A stretch of DNA of 64,000 nt, taken from Gordionus sp. m RMFG-2023 (Eukaryota; Nematomorpha; Gordioida; Chordodea; Parachordodidae). The stretch covers positions 3,045,985 to 3,109,984 of the forward strand of contig NC_088776.1 in the NCBI RefSeq assembly GCF_954871325.1, in the 5' to 3' direction. Position 1 is the stretch's first letter; the number at the start of each line of letters is the position of its first letter. Shown piece after piece: positions 26,017 to 38,500 of the stretch. The notes under the pieces were generated by a model. It had not been told where the DNA came from. It was given only the letters and a program-made list of their open reading frames with translations, and did no database searches. The position numbers and the translations under genes are program-made.

Positions 26017-26060
26017 AATTGCACTTCGTGCAATTTCTGGCGTGGTAATGAATGAATGAA
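26017..26060 (+). repeat. LINE 3' terminal hairpin and TGAA tail
   Basis: AAATTGCAC and GTGCAATTT form a perfect 9-bp stem with a three-base loop. About ten bases later TGAA units begin and end the element. In some LINE families (for example eel UnaL2) a 3' hairpin and short terminal repeats serve as the RT recognition site. The analogy is inferred. Confidence 0.6.
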
Positions 26061-26062
26061 TA

Positions 26063-26503
26063 TTCCTAAATGGGTCCTTCAACATTATATTTAAAAAAAA
26101 TACAATTAATGATTAATATAAATTATGCCTAATTTAAAAATGTCAGTTAGCAGTTGGATTTAAATATTGTATAGAATATAGATGAAAATAAATAAAAACA
26201 TAATGAATATTATATTTTGGAAAAATTATATTGACTGATAATTGTTTTGTAACATTTTTGCCTGATAAGAAAGAGAATTTTGACTTAAATCTTAATCAAG
26301 CCGCTTTAAAAATTTACCTAAATAGCGCTTTATAACAAAAAAGCGCACAGTACCTATTTTTGATTTTTATAATCTCATCATGTAATTTGCAGTTATCCTA
26401 TTTTCCGCATTTCAAAATCTTTATTTTTCTTTTTTCCCCCATGAATACAACTTTATCAAGTTAATAATATAAAATGTACGAATAAATTATATTTCTATTA
26501 TAG
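26063..26503. other. AT-rich DNA upstream of the first RBBP5 exon found
   Basis: No start codon in a context matching the RBBP5 N-terminus (human MNLELLESFGQ) was found here. The true first exon must lie farther upstream, is too diverged to see, or is missing. Confidence 0.4.
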
Positions 26504-26526
26504 CCTCTGTTGAAAAATATCCTGAA
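26504..26526 (+). CDS. RBBP5: RBBP5 microexon (23 nt)
   Basis: After the acceptor TTTCTATTATAG the frame gives SVEKYPE and then a GTATTA donor. Joined to the next exon it reads [15 protein letters not shown], which aligns in register with human FGQNYPEEADGTLDC from the YPE onward. An upstream stop in the same frame rules out a longer exon without splicing. The preceding exon must end with one base of a codon. I am fairly sure because position, phase and residues all fit, although the exon is very short. Confidence 0.7.
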
Positions 26527-29500
26527 GTATTAAATTTGACAGACTAATAAATATATTTATGATAAAATTAAGAATTAATTAAATTAATTTGTGTAACAAT
26601 AATCCTATTAATATTATATACAAAATAATTATTAAAAAAAATTTCATATAAATATCATTCCAAAAAGGCTTATGATGGTTGCTTAGATTGTGTTAGTTAT
26701 GCAATTACCTGTACTTTTAATAGAAGAGGTACACTTTTAGCAGTTGGATGTAATGATGGTCGAATAATTATTTGGGATTTTATTACAAGGTGCATTGCCA
26801 AAATCATACAAGCTCATACTCACCCAGTTTGTTCTTTAAGGTATATAGATATTTATTTAAGTAGGATTTTTTTTATTCAATATATTTAAAATTTTTAATA
26901 TTAATTATTCAAAATATAATTTTATATCTAATGCTTTTAATTGATATATTTTATTCAATACCAAAAGTGATATATCAGTTAAGCGATAAAATATATTTCT
27001 ATCAGGCCCATATGTTTTATTAGTCATAAAATTTAACTTTAGTTAATTTTAATTTGATTTACTTAATATTTAGTTATAATAATTGCCTGGAATTATCAAA
27101 CTGGATTCTGAAGAATTTTGAATTTGTTTTAAATTGTCCAACCTGGCTCATAAATATGTTTGGTCAAGTTGTCTGACTTGGCCCATAATAATTTTTTATC
27201 AATGAAAAAGGTTACAGGGCAAATGGCAATAATCAAAAAGCTAAAACATCCTAAATTTATAATTTTACTCATATATTAAAAATTATATAAATAAATAAAA
27301 AATATATATATTATATTACTTATTTATATATAATGTTTTTAGAGTTAGGGTGTATTATCAGTATCTGAAAGAATACTTGTATATATAAATCATTTTATTA
27401 TATAATATTGGTTTTATTTTAGTTAGTAATCAAAACACTTTATTATTCAATTCATAAAAGCTGTGCATTTAAGATATTTATGTACCTAAGTTACAATCTG
27501 GGTATTAAATGAATGATAGTCTACATATAATATACAATAATTTTATAAATTATTAAAATGTAAATAATTTTATAAATATATAAATAATTTTATAAATTAT
27601 TAAAATGTAAATAATTTTATAAATAATAAATAATTTTATTATTATATAATTATAATATTACAACTATTTTTTTATCTTGATATTATTATAGTATTTTATA
27701 AATTATATAATTTGTTTTAAATTATAAATGTACACATAAATATAATTTATATATTTGGGTTATTATATTACAACTTTATTTAAAACATTTCTAAATTATA
27801 TTAAGGGAGTGGTGGAGGGTACCATTTAATGATCATAATTAAGGAGAATACTAATAAGAAGCAGTAGCTCCATGCCGGGTGGGGGGGGCAGCGTCTGCAT
27901 GTCAGAATTTTCATTGGGTGCATATCCCCTCAAAGAAACTATGTCTAACCCTCGCCCCCAATTTTTGCCACCATTATTAATTACACCTTTTTAATTATAA
28001 TAAACTTTCTATCAAAATATTGTGGATATAAAAGTGTTATTTTTCAATCATGAATTCAATTAAAAACCTCCACAATTCTTTTTGGCATGAGTATGAGTTT
28101 GCTGATAATGTCTAAACTTTTTAAATGTAGCAGAAAGTTTTATTTGGATGATAACATTTGATTGTTTGCAATGTACAGATTTGGTCGATCATCAGTAATA
28201 TATATTAAAATAGGTCTATAATAAAAGGATAAATTTTTACAGCAATATATTTTTTCCTATTTTATCTAAAAATTAATAAATAATTTCCAAATAAATTTAT
28301 CCTACCCCCAGGCGCCTACCCCTTACCCTCCTCAAAATATTGGATATGAACTGTTACTACCCCTCCCCATTCACGTAGATGCTTGGGGGGGGGGTAAATG
28401 TTTTAATATAGCCTTTAAGGATAGTAAGTAAAAAATAATTTAGGGTTGAGGTAGGAGGGAATTTTTTTCTCTTATGGACATAAAAGGAGCAAATCCTAAT
28501 TTATTAGAAAAATTAAAACTAATTAAACTACAATTTTTCCTATCAAAATATCAAAAATAAATCGAATATTATAAGTTATGTATTAAATATTTTCATAGCC
28601 TGTTATACAATCTCCTCTCAAGATTCCCCTAATTTTTAGCTATGGCTACTCTATATAAATGGCGGTGCTAGCTACTAGTGCACTACTTTGAACAGCATAG
28701 CTTATGGTAAATAGCTATAAAAGTGACGAAACTTGTGAAACAATTTTAAAACATTTATCTCTTACTTGATTAATTAAAATTAAATCAGAATCTTCAGGAA
28801 CATGTTCTTCCTTGCAAGTTGTGTAAATATCAGCTAACGAAACCCAATAGCGTGTATCAATAGTGATAAATTAAATGAATGTTGATAAATAATTACCAAC
28901 ATTTTTAAATAATATTAATAAAGTATGAAAATATTAACAAAGTAAAATAATTTATATATATATAAATTATTTTACTTTGTATATTAATATTATAACATTT
29001 TAAAATTTATAAATTATAATATATAAATCTTTTTAGTATTATAAAACTATTATTTTTCAATAATATTACACATATAATTTTTATATATTAATATTATAGT
29101 GTTTTATAAATTATTAGCATTCAATATTTATCTATTTCACCTATAATTTTTATATATTAATATTAGTTATCATAAAATTATAAAATATATATTTATATTT
29201 AAATTATCTCTATATTCTATGATTATTATATAATTATAAATATATATTTATTTATATTGAAATTTCAGAGTTTAATTCTTTTGAAAATTATAAAAATATA
29301 AATCTTGAAAAGGTCATATGATTATTATAATTTGTATATATATCATAAATTATTTTAATTGGTAAATATTTTAATTTATTTTAAATAATATTATAATTTA
29401 TTTAAATTTGTGTTATATTATATTTTTGTAATTTATTATAATAATTATTTAAATTTATTATAATTATTATTAAAATTTATTATAATTATTATTTAAATTA

Positions 29501-32500
29501 ATACTATAAATATTATTTTAGCTAATATTAAAATATTATTTTTTAAAATCTATAACATTCCTCTCTCTGAGAAATCCATTATTTTTGTTGTTCGCGATCG
29601 TCGAATATCTTATCGTGCAAATTCCTTCAAATATCCTGTAGGGATATGGAGTAAAACATATTTTTAAGGTGGGAGATAGGGAATATTTTTTTTCTCTCAC
29701 TAAGACGCGGATAAGAAGCAAATTATAGTTTATTAAAAACTTAAAACTAAGTAAACTAAAATGTTTCCCTCTCAAAAATATATATAAATTATATTTAAAA
29801 TTAAATATAAAAATAAATAGAATATCATGAGTTATGTATAAAATCACTTATTTTTTTAATTTAATTCTTATGTATAATAAATTAAGAGTAGAATTTTTAC
29901 TTAATTTTAAAATACATATATACACCACTTTAACGTGTATTATTTTTAGGTTAATAATATAAACAACTACTTTATTACTGAAATATATAATATGCGCGAA
30001 AATTATATTTTTAAATTTATACTTTATATTAACATAATATAAAACAAAAGATTATGTAAATAAAATATATAATATATGTCAAAAGATTTATAAAAATATA
30101 AGAAAGCGCGATTTAAGATAGCAATATAATTAAATTAGATATTTTATCTAAAAAAACATATACATCCATATTTCGATCATAAAGGGAAGTAAGATTTGGT
30201 ATTAAAATATTTAATTGAATATATTTGCGATTTTTTCGATTAACATTCAACCCGCTATTAATCTGAATTAATTTAATCTCAGAAGCGTGTTGATGTCTTT
30301 TTAAAATGTTAATTAAAGAATAAATGTTAGGATGGGCACAGTAACGTTTTGTGCTTTCGATGCTATGATGATAGCCCTCTAAATGGTTGATTTGTCCTAG
30401 GACCATTGACTTGATATCTAAATTATAAATTTATTTTGTATATATACATTAATAATTTTAAATACCTTGTCCATATGCTATGGGGAAATAAAGCATTAAT
30501 GGAAAGCCATGTCAGATCCATATATTGCATAAAATTGTAATAGCAGAGGATTTTCAAGCTGACATGGCAAGACACGATGATCGTAACTTCTGGAGATATC
30601 TTCCTCCCGGCAAAAGGATAAGGTAGTCATACGTCTGACTACTTTGTGAACAGTAGAATTGCCCCTATATTCTACTGTTAAGCCTAATGCCTGACATTTT
30701 CGCCTATGGCTTGCGAAAAATGGAAGAAACAGCCTATAAAAACTTATAATCAATTTACGTAATAAATTAACCTTTAATCACCATAGTAGGAAAAACAAAT
30801 CCTAGAGCTGCTATTGCAGCCGCCTCAAAATCAGTCTGCCCGTATCTAGGATTAAATATGATATTATTCTCGGCGCAGCACCTTAGAATAATTTGAAATA
30901 AATCTATATAGGTGGCTCTTGTTTTGTCGGGAAGGAGGGCATATACAATAGGTATCATTGTCTCCTGAGACAAGACGTGAATTGTATACAACTGGTAATA
31001 TAGTCGTGGTACAACTTAAAATGTACCATCCATATATATTGTATCATTATCACACGTTTCTATGAGCTTTAACATGCTACATGTCCCAAATACCAATAGT
31101 TTATTATTATTATCATCATCATTATTAATTAAAAATATATCACCCCTATTTTGTGGTGATATATTCGGGGAATAAAACTATGCTATCTACGGATTGTGGC
31201 AAAGGTGGCCGAATTTTTTGTAATAATCGATCGATGGTACTTTTTAACGAAATAAATGAGGGCATCGCCTCCAGATAGAAATTTATATTTGGGGTTTCCA
31301 AAAATCTTTTATTTATGGCTTTCTCATAAATATTGTGCCTTGTTTCTAAAGGATTTTCGGCAACTATATCCTCTAGAACCTCATGAGTTCTTAACTTTTC
31401 AAAAATACCAAAAATAATATTTATAGGTGATAATGATCTCCCTTTAGAAGTAGCTCAAGTGTTAATAGATTTACATCAAAATATAAGTGGTAAAAATATG
31501 TTTATAAAAAGCTATTTATTTATTAAAATTAAATACAGAATGTCACATAATATAATAACATTAGATATTTAATACAGCTTAGTAATTTTTTAATAATTTT
31601 TTTACATAGCCCTGGAATGATTAAAAAATATTAACACATCTTCTTTAAAGATAAATAAGAAATGAATAATTATCTATTTGCTCCATTTATTTTTTTTAAG
31701 TATCTGGTTATGTCTGATCTTTTCATAAATATTAGAGTTCCTTATTGATATATGATTTTTATATTTATTAAGATCCCCGGTTTGTAAAATCTCAAAAAGG
31801 AAAACCGCTTCTTTTTTTTCAAGATTATTTGTATCGACAGGATTATCAAAAAGATAATAAAATACATTATCGTTGCAGGAAAGTTGGCTGCAAGGCTTCA
31901 TGCAAATTCGATGTAATATACATTACTGCATGAACATCAAAATGAAATTGGTATTTTTGAAAAGTTAAGAACTCATGAGGTTCTAGAAAATATAGTTGCC
32001 GAAAATCCTTTAGAAACAAGGCACAATATTTATGAGAAAGCCATAAATAAAAGATTTTTGGAAACCCCAAATATAAAAAAGTACCATCGATCGATTATTA
32101 CAAAAAAATCGGCCACCTTTTCCACAATCCGTAGATAGCATAGTTTTATTGTCGGAATATATCACCACAAATAGGGGTGATATATTTTTAATTAATAATG
32201 ATGATGATAATAATAATAAACTATTGTTATTTGGGACATGTAGCATGTTAAATCTCATAGAAACGTGTGATAATGATACAATATATATGGATGGTACATT
32301 TTACGTTGTACCACGACTATATTACCAGTTGTATACAATTCACGTCTTGTCTCAGGAGACAATGATACCTATTGTATATGCCCTCCTTCCCGACAAAACA
32401 AGAGCCACCTATATAGATTTATTTCAAATTATTCTAAGGTGCTGCGCCGAGAATAATATCATATTTAATCCTAGATACGGGTAGACTGATTTTGAGGCGG

Positions 32501-35500
32501 CTGCAATATCAGCTCTAGGATTTGTTTTTCCTACTATGGTGATTAAAGGTTAATTTATTACGTAAATTGATTATAAGTTTTTATAAGCTGTTTCTTCCAT
32601 TTTTCGCAAGCCATATGGCGAAAATGTCAGGCATTAGGCTTAACAGTAGAGTATAGGGACAATTCTACTGTTCACAAAGTAGTCAGACGTATGACTACCT
32701 TACCCTTTTGCCGAGAGTATCTCCCGAGTACGATCATCGTGTCTTGCCATGCCAGTTGAAAATCCTCTGCTATTAAATTTTATGCAATATATGGATCTGA
32801 CATGGCTTTCCATTAATGCTTTATTTCCCCATAGCATATGGACTAGGTATTTAAAAAATTAATGTATATATACAAAATAAATTTATAATTTAGATATCAA
32901 GTCAATGGTCCTAGGACAAATAACCATTTAGAGAGCTATCATCATGGCATCAAAATAAAAACGTTATGTGCCCATCCTAACATTTATTCTTTAATTAACA
33001 TTTTAAAAAGACATCAACACGCTTCTGAGATTAAATTAATTCAGAATAATAGCGGGTTGAATGTTAATCGAAAAAATCGCAAATATATTCAATTAAATAT
33101 TTTAATACAAAATCTTACTTCCCTTTATCATCTAAATATGGATGTATATGTTTTTTTAGATAATATATCTAATTTAATTAAATTGCAATCTTTCTTTTGT
33201 TTTATATTATGTTAATATAAAGTATAAATTTACAAATATAATTTTCGCGCATATTATATACTTCAGTAATAAAGTAGTTGTTTATATTATTAACCTAAAA
33301 ATAATACACGTTAAAGTGGTGTATATATGTTTTTAAAATTAAGTAAAAATTCTACTCTTAATTTATTATACATAAGAATTAAATTAAAAAAATAAGTGAT
33401 TTTATACATAGCTAATGATATTCTATTTATTTTTATATTTAATTTTAAATATAATTTATATATATTTTTGAGAGGGAAACATTTTAGTTTACTTAGTTTT
33501 CAGTTTTTAATAAACTATAATTTGCTTCTTATCCGCGTCTTAATGAGAGAAAAAAAATACTCCCTATCTCCCACCTTAAAAATATGTTTTACTCCATATC
33601 CCTACAGGATAGTTGAAGGAATTTGCAATAAGATATTCGATGATCGCGAACAACAAAAATAATGGATTTCTTAGAGAGAAGAATGTTATAGATGTTAAAA
33701 AATAATATTTTAATATTAGCTAAAATAATATTTATAGCAAATTTAAATAAAAATTATAATAAATTTAAATAATTATTATAATAAATTACAAAATTAAAAT
33801 ATTTACCAATTAAAATAATTTATGATATATATATAAATTATAATAATCGTATGACCTTTTCGAGATTTATATTTTTATAATTTTCAAAAGAATTAAACTC
33901 TGAAGTTTAAATATAAATTTTATATATTATATAATTTTATTATAACTAATATTAATATATAAAAATTATATGTGTAATATTATTGAAAAATAATAGTTTT
34001 ATACTAAAAAGATTTATATATTATAATTTATAATTTATAAAATATTATAATATTAATATATATATAAATTATTTTACTTTGTTAATATTTTAAATAATAT
34101 TATTTAAAATGGGTAAAAAGATGTAATTATTTATCAACATTCATTTAATTTATCGCTATTGATACGCGCTATTGGGTTTCGTTAGCTGATATTTACACAA
34201 CTTGCAAAGAAGAACATGTTCCTGAAGATTCTGATTTAATTTTAATTAATCAAGTAAGAGATAAATGTTTTAAAATTGTTTCACGAGTTTCGTCACTTTT
34301 ATAGCTATTTACCATAAGCTATGCTGTTTAAAGTATCGCACTAGTAGCTAGCGCCGCCATTTATATAGAGTAGCCATAGCTAAAAATTAGGGAAATCTTG
34401 AGAGGAGATTGTATAACAGGCTATGAAAATATTTAATACATAACTTATAATATTCGATTTATTTTTGATATGAAAAAAATTGTAGTTTAATTAGTTTTAA
34501 TTTTTCTAATAAATTAGGATTTGCTCCTTTTATGTCCATAAGAGAAAAAAATTCCCTCCTACCTCAACCCTAAATTATTTTTTACTTACTATCCTTAAAG
34601 GCTATATTAAAACATTTACCCCCCCCCCCCCAGCGTCTACGTGAATGGGGAGGGGTGGTAACAGTTCACATCCAATATTTTGAGGAGGGTAAGGGGTAGG
34701 CCCCTGGGTAGGATAAATTTATTTGGAAATTATTTATTAATTTTTAGATAAAATAGGAAAAAATATATTACTGATGATCGACCAAATCTGTACATTGCAA
34801 ACAAACAAATGTTATCTTCCAAATAACTTTCTGCTACATTTAAAAGGTTTAGACATTCTCGGCAAACTCATACACATGCCAAAAAGAATTGTGGAGGCTT
34901 TTAATTGAATTCATGATTGAAAAATAACACTTTTATATCCACAATATTTTGATAGAAAGTTTATTATAATTAAAAAGATGTGATTAATAATGGTGGCAAA
35001 AATGGGGGGGGGGCGGGGGTTAGACATAGTTTCTTTGAGGGGATATGCATCCAATGAAAATTCTGACATGCAGACGCTGCCCCCCCCCACCCGGCATGTA
35101 GCTACTGCTTCTTATTAGTATTCTCCTTAATTATGATCATTAAATGGTACCCTCCACCACTCCCTTAATATAATTTAGAAATGTTTTAAATAAAGTTGTA
35201 ATATAATAACCCAAATATATAAATTATATTTATGTGTACATTTATAATTTAAAACAAATTATATAATTTATAAAATACTATAATAATATCAAGATAAAAA
35301 AATAGTTGTAATATTATAATTATATAATAATAAAATTATTTATATATTTATAAAATTATTTACATTTTAATAATTTATAAAATTATTTGTATATTATATG
35401 TTAGCCTTTTTTAGACTATCATTCATTTAATACCTCGCTATTTAGAGGTGGAACCATATCAAAAATATATCGGCCATTTTTGTGAACATTATTGTGAATA

Positions 35501-38500
35501 TTCACATTTTTCGCTATATTGATGCTCGCTATTTAGGTCTCTTACCTTCCAATTCAAGGAAAATGTCTATAAAACAGCTGATTTATTTAAATTTATATTA
35601 AGATATTTACCACCACTTGACTTGTCATATTTTACAGGTTACCAATAAAACTGATTAAATTTTATTAAAAACCATTTAATATATCATAGCCTCCTTTACC
35701 CTATCTCAAACCTTTAATTAATTAACCCTAACACTTATATCTAACAGGGTCATTCCATGTCAAATGAGCAAGAAAATCAAGATTTTTGTCTTGACCCCTT
35801 TCAATTTCGATAAAAAGTTGTAGACTGGTTATATATGTTCACATTAGATCATAAACAAAATTTTAGGGCATTGGCAACCATATTAGCGAAGATAATCGGG
35901 GTTAAAGGTCCAAAAAATCTCTTTTTCTGCTTTTTACTGATGTTAAATAATTAATTTTTAAGTTAAAACTAAATATGATCAAATATTGAATCTAATATCA
36001 ATAGTCAAGTCAATAATTGATCATTATGGCGAAAAGATCAATATTAATTTTTTTTAAAATATGGGTCATCTTATGGTCAGTTGAAAATTTGGAATTAATA
36101 TTTCGAAATGAATATGATCTTCAATTTTAAATTTATTCGTTTACTATTTTTTTTTATTAATATCTTCAACAATTAGCATGGCTGGATATTTATTTTAAAA
36201 ATTATTACGATTTTATACTTTTAAAATAATAGATGGTGCTCTATATAAAAGATTTAATATGATAAAATTCATTTTTTTTTTGCTTAAAAATATTCTCGAG
36301 TATAATATATCATAAAATTCGGTTATATAACTTTGTAAACCTCATTCCCCCCTGAGATATTCGCAGGATAAATAATTTTAAAATTTTTTTGAATTATTTA
36401 AATGTAAATTAAAAATAATTAAAATATCTGACTAGCACACGAATAAAAAAGCAGGATCAAAGGAGTGCAATAAAATTATTAAGGGAAGAATCACACGAAT
36501 TACCAGGCCTAAGATTCTTTTATGGAATTGTCATCATGGCCTGAATAGGTGTTCAGTTTTCTGAATAATTTTTTTTCAAAAAAAAATCAGTTCCTCAGTG
36601 TAGTTTTTAACGGCTCGTCTTGAGCTCATTTTCAAAAATACGGCTAACTCAGTATTTTATCCAGGAAGAAAATATTTAGCAAGCGCAAAAAAAATCAGTT
36701 CCTCAGTGTAGTTTAAACGGCTCGTCTTGAGCTCATGTTCAAAAATACAGCTAACTTAGTATTTTATCCAGGAAGAAAATATTTAGCAAGCGCGAAGATT
36801 TTGTTCATAAATGACCCCCTAAAAAGTTTGTTGAACATCTATTGGCGAAATCTCGAGGCTTAGGCACTTATTTTAAAAATCGGCACCAGAGTTGTTAAAG
36901 GATCTAGATACAAGTATCTAGATATAAAAATGTGGTATCTCTATCTAGATATTATTTTAGACGATGTATCTGTATCTAGATCCATTTAAGAAGTATCTTT
37001 TAACAACTCTGATCGGCACAAATCGAAGCCGTAAATACAACACTAACATCTATATTATTTATTAGAACTTTTACTCTCATCAGAATACGTTTATTAAACA
37101 GTATACATAGATTTTTTTTTAAAAAAATTGCAATAATTTTAGCTGGAGTCGGAATGGCTACAAACTTTTATCAGCTGGAACCGACAACTTGGTTTGTATT
37201 TGGGACATTCTAAGCGGGGAATGCCTCAACAGATTCAGATTTCCTGCCCTTATAGCTAAAGTTCAATTCAACCCTAGGAACGAGTTTAAATCATTATTTT
37301 TTTTTATATTTTTTTAAAATTATTATATTTATTTGATTAATATTGTTGATAAAGTTTATTTGTCTGAGGTTCCTTAAAATTTTTAAAGAAAGAAAACCTA
37401 TTCAAATCCGGTCTAGTTTCTTTGCTACTAGCCCACATTGGCCAACCTCCAATGCTATGGTGAGGGATGTCTCCTGGCAAAATAGGAGTTCTTACCCTAC
37501 GCCTAAAACGCCATTTGTTGTGGTATACATTACATGGTCAACACGTACCTCCTCTCTAATATCGGACCTAGTAACTTTCATCATTAAATCATCTCGCCTT
37601 TAGAGTCTGACGGCTTCCTTCTCTTGCCGCGTTTACTCGATTCCTCTATTGAGTTGAAGCCTATCTATCTCCCTAATTTCTATCTCTTTTGTTTTTGCCG
37701 CCCAATCGGAAATAAAACGCCATCAAAAGATACAATTTAAGAAATATAATCACACTATCTCTTCCTATCCTCTCCTTTACCTCTATCATTTTATCACCCT
37801 AAAAGGCGATTACAGAAAAAATGAAATTTATTCCCCAAGGAGTAATGATGGAGAACGTGATGGTGGCAGTAATTGTATTTCTAGATGGCTTTATAAATCC
37901 TGAGGGTAAACAAAATTGTAAAGATAGAAATTAGGGAGATTGAAGGGCCCAACTAAATCGAGGAATTGATTAAAAAGCTCAGGGGGAAGTAGTGGTCAGA
38001 CTACTGCGAAATGACTAACGATGTGAGGAACGAGGTCCGATAGTAAGACAAGTTGGAACAGAGATGCACAAACCGTATACACGGCAAATGGCGATTTAAT
38101 GATGGGCGTGGTGTTGGAATTTACACGCTACAATTTTCGCTCAGAGACTTCTAAGAAGGAAGGTTGAGATGGACCACAATGGCTAATATAAATTTTAGTA
38201 AATATATTCTAATATTTCATATAATTTTAATATAAATTAACAATATTGTATTAGTATAAATTTTAGTAAATATATAATTCTAATTTTTTACATAAAATTA
38301 ATGTGATATAAAGAAAAATATATGTATGGTATTAATATAAATTTTAGTAATGTATAATTGTAATATTTAATATAATTTATTATATATATTTAATATAATT
38401 TATATTACATGATATTAAAACAATTTATTTTATATATGATATAATCTATCTATTCCAATGATAAAAATATAGATTAATTTTTTTTCTTCTAATATTTATA

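Larger units (their letters stand above)
23540..26065 (+). mobile_element. LINE (non-LTR retrotransposon), 5'-truncated
   Basis: A reverse transcriptase lies at 23,560-25,351, followed by about 700 bp of 3' untranslated sequence. That sequence ends in a short hairpin (26,017-26,037) and a TGAA tail (26,047-26,060). The upstream endonuclease is missing, as is common for 5'-truncated LINE copies. The clade is not certain. The RT and C-terminal style (a tyrosine/aspartate YADD box, then LGHSLRHS-like and WCPDGRRKTPKYYW motifs) suggests an APE-type clade such as RTE-like. It lies upstream of, and in the same direction as, the first RBBP5 exon found. Confidence 0.85.
30113..31411 (-). pseudogene. 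MULE transposase, left-arm copy of P1
   Basis: Read on the minus strand from the spacer outward. The N-terminal part has [20 protein letters not shown]. The DDE region follows, with [25 protein letters not shown] split into [20 protein letters not shown] and neighbours, then [18 protein letters not shown]. After a 38-bp intron-like gap comes [10 protein letters not shown], then [20 protein letters not shown] and, after a 48-bp intron-like gap, [10 protein letters not shown]. These are standard MULE blocks: DGTF, DFE, the GCFFH motif and the C-terminal RTNNHLEGYH. This copy lacks the FLYWCH finger, has a one-base loss after FSQAI, and has other frame changes, so it is not intact. Confidence 0.88.
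27501..35434. mobile_element. P1: giant palindromic MULE element
   Basis: Two arms are inverted copies of each other: left 27,501-31,411 (about 3.9 kb) and right 31,948-35,434 (about 3.5 kb). They are separated by a 536-bp spacer. The outermost shared word is GGTATTAAATGAATGATAGT on the left and its complement at 35,413-35,434. Matching is continuous through unique landmarks, for example a G/C run (28,385 and 34,620), the transposase genes, and CTCATGAGTTCTTAAC beside the spacer. The arms look roughly 95 percent alike where compared by eye, with one-sided indels. Each arm holds one MULE transposase copy reading outward. No target duplication was evident at the ends. Confidence 0.9.

Noticed and set aside
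37400-38170. Higher-GC intron segment, possible gene or element
   Set aside because: The frames are short and broken, and no motif or inverted end was found.
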